A DNA stretch of 5,765 nucleotides from Candidatus Saccharimonadota bacterium. GTDB taxonomy: Bacteria; Patescibacteriota; Saccharimonadia; Saccharimonadales; Saccharimonadaceae. Made by a program: the position numbers and the translations under genes. How positions within the stretch are numbered: position 1 is the first letter of the stretch; every line of letters begins with the position of its first letter. The stretch is from contig CAJPSU010000049.1 in the NCBI GenBank assembly GCA_905373345.1, forward strand, positions 1 through 5,765, written 5' to 3'. This document shows positions 1 through 4,789 of the stretch, piece after piece. The notes beneath the pieces were generated by a model. It ran no database searches and was not told the DNA's origin. It saw nothing but the letters and a program-made list of their open reading frames with translations.

Positions 1-305
1 CGCAAGCTGCCCTCGCCGCTCGGGCGATACGACTGCACTGTCACGCTAAATTTCCCCCATGCTGTCACCTTCGGCAGAGCACGCACAATCAATTTCATAC
101 CGTCTGCTATCGGCGTACGTAAGCCGTACACCGACATAAAGCAGCCCACGCTGCCATTCTCATCCTTCAGGTCGAAAAATACCCACTTGTTTTGATTTAC
201 CTTGAAGCTCGCAACTTCACCTTCTATTTCAACAGCGCTAAATACCGCCTCAAGCGACTGGTTGACAACCGCTAAAAAATCACTAACGCTGAGCCGCGGC
301 GTCAT
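1..305 (-). CDS. xseA: Exodeoxyribonuclease VII large subunit, N-terminal part (partial, runs off left edge)
   Basis: The large subunit of exonuclease VII degrades single-stranded DNA to oligonucleotides in the cytoplasm, together with XseB. Only the first 101 residues are in the window. Reading from the ATG at 303-305 gives MTPRLSVSDFLAVVNQSLEA at the start, then a G-E-V-ASFKVNQNKWVFFDLKDENG stretch, a DGMKLIVRA strand, and VTAWGKFSVTVQ followed by PSGEGSL. This is the OB-fold that binds DNA at the start of XseA (family pattern: V-S-x-hydrophobic, GE(I/V)SxFK, hydrophobic-FDLKD, DGMKV, G-x-(F/Y)-x-hydrophobic). The catalytic region lies beyond the edge. The start codon lies inside the end of the upstream membrane-protein gene, a 23-base overlap, so the two are probably co-transcribed and translationally coupled. 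Only a weak GGGA precedes the ATG, and no better in-frame start is visible. Identity is confident. The closest remembered relatives are Saccharibacteria XseA proteins. Confidence 0.9.
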   Translation of the reverse strand, partial: MTPRLSVSDFLAVVNQSLEAVFSAVEIEGEVASFKVNQNKWVFFDLKDENGSVGCFMSVYGLRTPIADGMKLIVRALPKVTAWGKFSVTVQSYRPSGEGSL

Positions 306-1359
306 GTGGTTTCCCGTATTTGATAAGCGCATGCTGGTAGAATATATACCCAAACAGAATCGTTCCCGCTAGCAAAATAACGCGCGTCAGTACGATACCT
401 GCAATTGCTGCATCTGAACGCACGCCCGCCATACTTAAGAAAAAAATCATAATCAGTTCATACACACCCGCACCGCCCGGCGTAAACGCAACGACGCTCG
501 CAAGCGATGCTACGCCGTATCCAACCATCAAGATCGCCGGATTGATCGGCGTACCCAGCGCGAGAAACGCCAGGAAGAACATGCCTGCATCAAAGAGAGT
601 GTAGACAATGCCCCACAAAAATGGCTTTGCGAGTAACCGCGGGCGATTCCACATATCCTGAAAATCACTTTGCATTTCAGCGAAGAACTGCTCAACATTC
701 TCAAACTTTAACAACCGCCGCTTTCTGCCAAGCGTCGCGAGCCGCACGGTACGATTTACGCAGCGTGTTATATTCGCCGCTGTTGCCCGCATACGAGGCT
801 TCGACGAAAAAACATATACAATTCCAAATGTTAAAGCCACGACAACCAACACGAGCACGAAACTTGACGCCACAATATAACGGTTTACATGGCCGTCAAA
901 CGCCAAGAACACCACCGATAAAACAAGCAAGCAAACTAACGCTAAAAATCCTGTTACATAGCGTACGACCTGCGCGAATGTCGAACGAGATGTGCTAACA
1001 CCTAACTTATGCATGCGCCACGTCGCATACGAGATGCCGCTCACGCCGCCCGACGGAAAAATATGATTAACGAGATTAAGCTCAAGCGAGATCCGCGTTT
1101 GCTCAAACCGCGACACATGATGGATGTCGCGCTTATCGCGCAAGTATGAAAAGATCATCTCGCCGCCCGAAAAATACACCATGATTTGAAACGGCACAAG
1201 CAATAATAGCAGCAGCGCATCTGCCTGCCCAAATAGCTCCCAGGCTTTTTGCAGCTCATGGCGAGACGCATAGACAATTATGCCTAAAACCGCCACTGTC
1301 GCGATACTCAAGATGGCACGCGGCGACCTCATTGCCCCTACGGTTTTTTTCGACGTCAT
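283..1359 (-). CDS. Flippase-like integral membrane protein (lysylphosphatidylglycerol synthase TM region / UPF0104 family)
   Basis: This 358-residue polytopic membrane protein has about eight hydrophobic segments, near residues 14-32, 48-65, 135-154, 161-184, 247-268, 273-293, 297-312 and 318-341. The family signature is present: an N-x-x-x-P-S-G-G segment around residues 98-105 (NHIFPSGGVSG) and TPGGAGVYE at 293-301. The latter matches the PGGxGxxE motif of the flippase-like domain shared by MprF N-terminal halves, AglD and UPF0104 proteins. A basic loop lies at about 186-218. No soluble aminoacyl-transferase domain follows, so it is not a complete MprF. A role in moving lipid-linked molecules across the membrane is inferred from the family; the substrate cannot be told. 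The ATG at 1357-1359 is chosen because a TGG-TATAAT box ends 8 bases before it. An in-frame ATG at 1330-1332 (residue 10) preceded by AGGGG is a real alternative start. xseA follows with a 23-base overlap. Confidence 0.88.
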   Translation of the reverse strand: MTSKKTVGAMRSPRAILSIATVAVLGIIVYASRHELQKAWELFGQADALLLLLLVPFQIMVYFSGGEMIFSYLRDKRDIHHVSRFEQTRISLELNLVNHIFPSGGVSGISYATWRMHKLGVSTSRSTFAQVVRYVTGFLALVCLLVLSVVFLAFDGHVNRYIVASSFVLVLVVVALTFGIVYVFSSKPRMRATAANITRCVNRTVRLATLGRKRRLLKFENVEQFFAEMQSDFQDMWNRPRLLAKPFLWGIVYTLFDAGMFFLAFLALGTPINPAILMVGYGVASLASVVAFTPGGAGVYELIMIFFLSMAGVRSDAAIAGIVLTRVILLAGTILFGYIFYQHALIKYGKPHDAAAQR

Positions 1360-1367
1360 CGTTCATC

Positions 1368-1376
1368 ATTATACCA
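1368..1376 (-). promoter_or_regulatory. Extended -10 promoter for the flippase-like gene and xseA
   Basis: On the minus strand the sequence reads TGG-TATAAT, a perfect -10 hexamer (1368-1373) with an extended TGn element (1374-1376). There is no recognisable -35 box at 16-18 bases. The ATG at 1359 begins only 9 bases past the hexamer, so a start site about 7 bases downstream would leave a leader of about 0-2 bases. Confidence 0.7.
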
Positions 1377-1397
1377 CGAGCTATTCGGCGCACGGTG

Positions 1398-1403
1398 TAT
1401 AAT
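1398..1403 (+). promoter_or_regulatory. -10 box for the TRM11-like methyltransferase gene
   Basis: A perfect TATAAT lies 6 bases before the ATG at 1410-1412, so the predicted transcript starts at or next to the A of the start codon. I find no convincing -35 box and no Shine-Dalgarno sequence. It faces away from the minus-strand TATAAT at 1368-1373, and the two promoters share the same 36-base stretch, so occupancy of one may affect the other. Confidence 0.65.
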
Positions 1404-1409
1404 AACACT

Positions 1410-2639
1410 ATGTTTATCGCGATATTAGGCCGCCAGCCGGCGCTCGGCGCCACCGAGCTAGAACGTTTGTATGGCGGCGATCGTACGCGCTGGTTCTCCG
1501 ATCGCGCAATGCTTATAGAATCAGATGCGTTTGATTTTAATCGTTTGGGCGGCAGTCTAAAAGCCGGGCGCGTCATTTTGCAGGCGAACGGCAATTGGCA
1601 AACGATACGACGCGCAGTCGTAGACCGCTACGCTAAACAATGGTACGGCATACCACACAAAATAACACTTGGTATAAGTGTGTACGGTTTTCGTATTTCA
1701 CCGCGCGACGTACAGAAAACCGGACTTCTGTTAAAAAAACAGCTACAGCAACGTGGCGTTAGCCTGCGGCTCATTCCGAACACCGAGCCAGCCCTTAACA
1801 CCGCCGCGTCGCACCACAACAAGCTTGGACTGTCGCCACATAAAGTTGAGTTGCTTATCGTACGTAACACATCTGGACGCGTCATCATCGCGGAAAGCAT
1901 CGGCGCGCAGAATATTTCCGCCCTTGCCGCCCGCGACCAAGCACGACCACGTACTGATGCATTTGTCGGTATGCTACCGCCAAAGCTAGCGCGGATGATG
2001 GTGAATTTTACAGGGCTACCTGGAAAATTCAATGATTCAGCAGCAGAAAACACATCCAGGCTCTGCAATCTTGACTCCTTCTGCGGTACGGGCACTGTAT
2101 TGCAAGAGGCGCTCCTCAATGGCTATTCTGTTATCGGCACCGATCTGAGCCAAAAAATGATTGATTACACGACCGAGAATCTATCATGGCTACGCCAAAA
2201 ATTCCGAACAACAGGCGAAGTTATCGCCCTGCAGCAAGCAGACGCTACCACTTTTCAGTGGAAATCGTCACGCGCTATCAACGCTGTCGTCTGCGAATCC
2301 TACCTAGGGCAGCCGTTCTCTGCGCCGCCACGCCCCGAAAAGCTGCACGAAGTCGCCGGCAATTGCAATCATATCATCACCACATTTTTACGTAATATTC
2401 ATTCACAGCTCGGCGATACGACGCCGCTCGTCCTCGCCGTGCCCGCCTGGCGCAATCGTGATGGTCATTTCACTCATCTGCCGCTTATCAAGCATCTCGC
2501 AGATCTCGGGTATCAACGCGTTCTCTTACGCCACATTCGCCCCGAGCAACTCTTGTATTACCGCGAGAACCAAGTTGTCGCCCGCGAAATCCTTATTCTT
2601 ACGAAAAGCCCGGAACACAGAAAGCACACGATAATCTGA
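1410..2639 (+). CDS. TRM11-like / THUMP-type SAM-dependent methyltransferase
   Basis: This 409-residue cytoplasmic protein resembles TRM11/TrmG10-type RNA guanosine N2-methyltransferases. The N-terminal ~180 residues look like the substrate-binding region, with a GISVYGFRIS strand at 88-97 typical of the THUMP-containing part. The C-terminal Rossmann fold has motif I DSFCGTGTVLQEA at 222-234, where the family usually has DPFCGTG. The acidic ribose-binding loop is GTDLS at 243-247, and QADAT at 276-280 fits the adenine-binding aspartate. The expected catalytic D/N-P-P-Y is replaced by ESYLG at 296-300. The C-terminus carries YRENQVVAREILIL (384-397), which I associate with the candidate-phyla branch of this family. 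Methylation of tRNA is the likely role, but the substrate is inferred only. The open frame extends back to 1332. The ATG at 1410 is preferred because it starts the family alignment (MFIAILGRQPALGATELE) and sits 6 bases after a TATAAT; the upstream start would overlap the divergent gene and both promoters. It ends with TGA, and no terminator hairpin is evident after it. Confidence 0.85.
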   Translation: MFIAILGRQPALGATELERLYGGDRTRWFSDRAMLIESDAFDFNRLGGSLKAGRVILQANGNWQTIRRAVVDRYAKQWYGIPHKITLGISVYGFRISPRDVQKTGLLLKKQLQQRGVSLRLIPNTEPALNTAASHHNKLGLSPHKVELLIVRNTSGRVIIAESIGAQNISALAARDQARPRTDAFVGMLPPKLARMMVNFTGLPGKFNDSAAENTSRLCNLDSFCGTGTVLQEALLNGYSVIGTDLSQKMIDYTTENLSWLRQKFRTTGEVIALQQADATTFQWKSSRAINAVVCESYLGQPFSAPPRPEKLHEVAGNCNHIITTFLRNIHSQLGDTTPLVLAVPAWRNRDGHFTHLPLIKHLADLGYQRVLLRHIRPEQLLYYRENQVVAREILILTKSPEHRKHTII

Positions 2640-2686
2640 TATACACCCGGCTGCCTCTTTAATCCCAGTAACAATAACTTCCCCTA

Positions 2687-2715
2687 TTGACGACAGCCAC
2701 TAGGCGGTGTACAAT
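2687..2715 (+). promoter_or_regulatory. Sigma70-type promoter of rpmA
   Basis: TTGACG (2687-2692) and TACAAT (2710-2715) are separated by 17 bases, each one mismatch from consensus. Transcription would start near 2722, leaving a U-rich leader of about 36 bases that contains the Shine-Dalgarno site. No hairpin is apparent in this leader. Confidence 0.8.
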
Positions 2716-2746
2716 AGAGCAGATTGTTTTTTATATTTTAGTACAT

Positions 2747-2753
2747 AAAGGAG
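2747..2753 (+). promoter_or_regulatory. Shine-Dalgarno sequence of rpmA
   Basis: AAAGGAG ends 4 bases before the ATG at 2758. It is the only strong ribosome binding site in the window, in contrast to the near-leaderless starts of the other genes, and it fixes the rpmA start. Confidence 0.85.
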
Positions 2754-2757
2754 TCGT

Positions 2758-3030
2758 ATGTCACACGTTAAAGCGGCAGGTTCAAGCAGGAACAACCACA
2801 ACAATGCGGGCGCACGCCGAGGCGTCAAGCGATTCGGCGGGCAAAGAGTCCATGCAGGTGCAGTACTCGTTCGCCAAACCGGTGCAACAAAAATTGCCGG
2901 CAAGGGCACGTATATGAGTCGCAACTTCACTATTCATGCCACTAAGAGTGGTACTGTCAGCTTTGCCAAGGTCAAGAAGCGATCGTTTACTGGTCGTACA
3001 CACAAGCGCACACAAGTTGTCGTAGAGTAA
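2758..3030 (+). CDS. rpmA: 50S ribosomal protein L27 (bL27)
   Basis: This 90-residue basic protein of the large ribosomal subunit has an N-terminal tail that reaches the peptidyl-transferase centre and helps place the tRNA acceptor ends. The match to the family is clear from end to end: SHVKAAGSSRN at residues 2-12 (usual form AHKKAGGSTRNGRDS), GVKRFGGQ at 22-29, VHAGAVLVRQTG at 31-42, and the C-terminal beta-barrel strands, including ATKSGTVSFAK at 61-71. The protein starts directly with Met-Ser-His, so there is no Firmicutes-type N-terminal extension needing a processing protease. The tail is enriched in basic residues (KVKKRSFTGRTHKR, 71-84). It has its own promoter, a strong Shine-Dalgarno site and a downstream hairpin, so it appears monocistronic. 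The usual upstream neighbour rplU (L21) and downstream obgE are absent here. Confidence 0.97.
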   Translation: MSHVKAAGSSRNNHNNAGARRGVKRFGGQRVHAGAVLVRQTGATKIAGKGTYMSRNFTIHATKSGTVSFAKVKKRSFTGRTHKRTQVVVE

Positions 3031-3068
3031 GCCTTAAGCGTAGATAATCTACACAAAAATAAGCATGA

Positions 3069-3104
3069 TAACAATAGGTTCTCTAAAACGAGAACCTATT
3101 GTTA
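3069..3104. terminator. Perfect 15-bp hairpin between rpmA and the convergent gene, probable bidirectional terminator
   Basis: The left arm TAACAATAGGTTCTC (3069-3083) and right arm GAGAACCTATTGTTA (3090-3104) are perfectly complementary, with a six-base loop TAAAAC. It lies 38 bases after the rpmA stop and 61 bases after the stop of the convergent minus-strand gene, so it could terminate both. A clean U-run directly after the stem is missing on both strands. On the minus strand a TTATTTTTGTG tract appears several bases later. Termination is therefore inferred from position and stem strength. Confidence 0.7.
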
Positions 3105-3165
3105 GTTGTCATTGCCCTATTCTGTGCAGTATATCTATTTTATTACTTCTTTATCGGATACCGTG

Positions 3166-4277
3166 TCACTCGCTAAACTCCACAACGGAAAAACGCTCTG
3201 CAATCTGGTGTGCATAGTTCCGAACTTCGCCAACACGATCATCAATAGATACACCTGTCCGATAAGCCGTGTTAAGCCGTTCCTCCACCGCCTTCAAGGC
3301 TGATAAATACCGATATACGTCATTATAGTCTATGCTATAGCATAAGATATTTAGCCCATGACACAAATTTTGAATAGCTCCATCATTTCTTCTCACATTC
3401 ATGCTAAGATCGCTGACCTTGTCCCTTAGCAAAAGGAGCGAAGATCTTACGTCTTTATCACGAGAGCCAGTCCGTCTGGCCTCATTCTCTAATGACTCCC
3501 CGCTAGTATCTAATTCTCGCCTCGCCGTACGACCACCTTCATCTGCGCTAAGCTGCTGAGCACGAAAACGTAATTCTTCTAAATGTTGCTTCTCTGATTG
3601 GAGCGACGACGGCACTCCTCTTATCGCACTGTAACGCGCAAAAGATTGAATCATTTCTTGGATTCTTCGTATGATAGCCATGCTGCTGTTCGTCGATTCC
3701 GTAATCATATCTAAACTATTGTCTATCACTTCTATTTCTTTGCCAATATTCTCTCGAAATGGCTCTATAGCAACATCGTCTTCTCTCGCAGCGCCAATGT
3801 CGCTATATACGTCTTGCGCTTCATCATCGGAGACAGCGGCTTCACTGTTATAATCTTCCACAGGCGGCTCTGGCTCGGCGACGACTCCGCTCTCGCTACA
3901 CGCTATCCTTCCCACTTCCCGCGGCAGTCCTGGTCTCTGTTGCTTCTCCTGCTCTTCTCGCTTCCTTTTACTATACTCTTCTTGTATTTCGTTTAGACTC
4001 TCTTCTGTAAAGAGCTTCGTTAGGGTGTATACTTCACCATTCTCATTGCGTACAAATTTCTGGCAGCGAATGACTTTCTCTTTCTTGCCGTTTGTGTCGC
4101 GATACCCATATCCTGTGTCATACCAACCAGACTCCATAATAGGATCGCCATTCTCGTCGCGTTCCGAACGCGTAACAACGACTCTCCGTAAAGTCTCGTC
4201 TGCCCATATGGGATAAACGAAATATTCTGTAGCGGGTTTTCTTCAGTGCGGGGTCGTTCAGATGTTTGTCTGTTCAT
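3166..4277 (-). CDS. Unrecognised helical/coiled-coil protein, reading frame broken near its start
   Basis: I do not recognise this gene. The intact open part (ATG at 4137 to TGA at 3166) encodes 323 residues, but its frame is open further upstream to 4242, still with protein-like sequence (TEYFVYPIWADET, then RSERDENGDPI). A perfect promoter points instead to the ATG at 4275-4277, whose frame begins MNRQTSERPRTEE. Adding one A to the AAAA run at 4237-4240 joins the two frames into a 370-residue product. In that numbering, residues ~15-95 are rich in aromatic residues and beta strands and contain two similar pieces (RDENGDPI and RNENGEVY). A charged helix lies at ~91-116 (EESLNEIQEEYSKRKREEQE) and an acidic linker at ~130-175. 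Long amphipathic helices with coiled-coil-like heptads run from ~178 to the end. There is no signal peptide or membrane segment, so the product is probably cytoplasmic. Base composition looks visibly AT-richer than in the flanking genes. No function is proposed. Confidence 0.65.
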
Positions 4278-4374
4278 GTGTCTTTATATATTATAACAAA
4301 TCATAAGGATAATGTCAACATCAACCGAGCTCCCCCGGACTCAGCCAGCAACGCGCCGTGCGCTTACTAGTGAC
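4278..4374. other. Intergenic region between the response regulator and the coiled-coil gene
   Basis: Apart from the consensus promoter at its left end (4290-4318), I see only GC-rich sequence with short imperfect self-complementary pieces (for example GCGC-ACG-GCGC on the minus strand). No convincing terminator hairpin with a U-run follows the response-regulator frame, so read-through into the next gene is possible. Confidence 0.4.
4290..4318 (-). promoter_or_regulatory. Perfect-consensus sigma70-type promoter of the unrecognised coiled-coil gene
   Basis: Read on the minus strand, TTGACA (4313-4318) and TATAAT (4290-4295) are both exact consensus hexamers with an optimal 17-base spacer. The ATG at 4277 begins 13 bases past the -10 box, so the leader would be only about 5-6 bases and has no Shine-Dalgarno site. 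This is the strongest promoter by consensus in the window, and it decides that the gene starts at 4277 and not at the internal ATG at 4137. Confidence 0.88.
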
Positions 4375-4747
4375 CTATTCAAGATTTAGATGATGCCGTA
4401 TCCGCTCCACGACATCGCTAATTACAACCTGCGATTTTACGAGATAGTCATCCGCGCCAAGCTTCTCTGCCCGCTCTTTGTCTTAACGCTGTCAGCATGA
4501 TAACACGGACATTTGTCGTATCTGGCGTATTGCGAAGGATATCAAGCACGTCAAACCCGCTAATCTTCGGCATCATCACGTCAAGCAATATCAAATCCGG
4601 GCGGTACGATACTGCCGCCGACAGTGCGTCCTCGCCATTATGCACTTCTTTAATATCAAATCCCTCAAGTTCAAGCCGGGCGCGATACACCGCAGCGAGC
4701 GACGCATCATCTTCAACCAACAAAATCTTTTTCTTCGCTGCTTCCAT
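4375..4747 (-). pseudogene. Single-domain response regulator (receiver/CheY-like), frameshifted
   Basis: Phosphoryl-accepting receiver domain without an output domain. From the ATG at 4745-4747 the sequence gives KKILLVEDD (acid-pocket residues D13, D14), DLILLDVMMP with phospho-acceptor D56, and VIMLTAL with the conserved T86. The frame then shifts at about 4483 and this reading stops after 99 residues with RQRAGREAWRG, ending at 4448. The correct C-terminal end is present in another frame from 4482 to the TAG at 4375: DKERAEKLGADDYLVKSQVV, including the conserved Lys of YLVK, then an amphipathic last helix ending in HHLNLE. The junction needs a net shift of one base, or two bases modulo three missing. 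About two or three residues normally found after TAL also seem absent, which suggests a small deletion of 5 or 8 bases. The gene follows the S41 peptidase gene by 42 bases on the same strand. Truncated as it stands, the product would lack the conserved Lys and last helices and is unlikely to fold normally. Confidence 0.88.
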
Positions 4748-4759
4748 ACCTGCTTTTAT

Positions 4760-4768
4760 AATATACCA
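4760..4768 (-). promoter_or_regulatory. Possible extended -10 promoter before the response regulator
   Basis: On the minus strand TGG-TATATT sits in the 42-base gap between the S41 peptidase stop and the response-regulator ATG. The hexamer (4760-4765) ends 12 bases before the ATG, so a start here would give a leader of about 5-6 bases. No -35 box is convincing. The gene may also be read through from the peptidase gene. A weak AGGT lies directly next to the ATG. Confidence 0.4.
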
Positions 4769-4789
4769 GGTTTAGCATAAGCACAAGTG

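Noticed and set aside
621..998. 125-residue plus-strand reading frame opposite the flippase-like gene
   Set aside because: Low-complexity basic/Thr-rich translation with no ribosome binding site, fully antisense to a clear membrane protein gene.
283..1359. Full MprF (lysylphosphatidylglycerol synthase)
   Set aside because: Only the flippase-like membrane domain is present; at 358 residues there is no room for the soluble lysyl-transferase domain.
1332..1409. Longer start for the methyltransferase (26 extra residues)
   Set aside because: It would run through both divergent promoters and overlap the start of the flippase-like gene; the family alignment and the TATAAT spacing support the ATG at 1410.
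4243..4260. TGA recoding (Gly or Trp) to open the upstream frame of the coiled-coil gene
   Set aside because: Two TGA codons lie close together there and no start codon is found upstream in that frame; the methyltransferase and the coiled-coil gene itself end naturally at TGA, so the standard code fits.
4020..4277. Separate 85-residue gene from the ATG at 4277
   Set aside because: After about 13 residues the sequence stops looking protein-like (TARKRKSFAARN run), while the -1 frame carries the better sequence; it is read as the start of the frameshifted coiled-coil gene.
4321..4374. Intrinsic terminator after the response regulator
   Set aside because: Only short imperfect GC-rich pairings, with no stable stem followed by a U-run.
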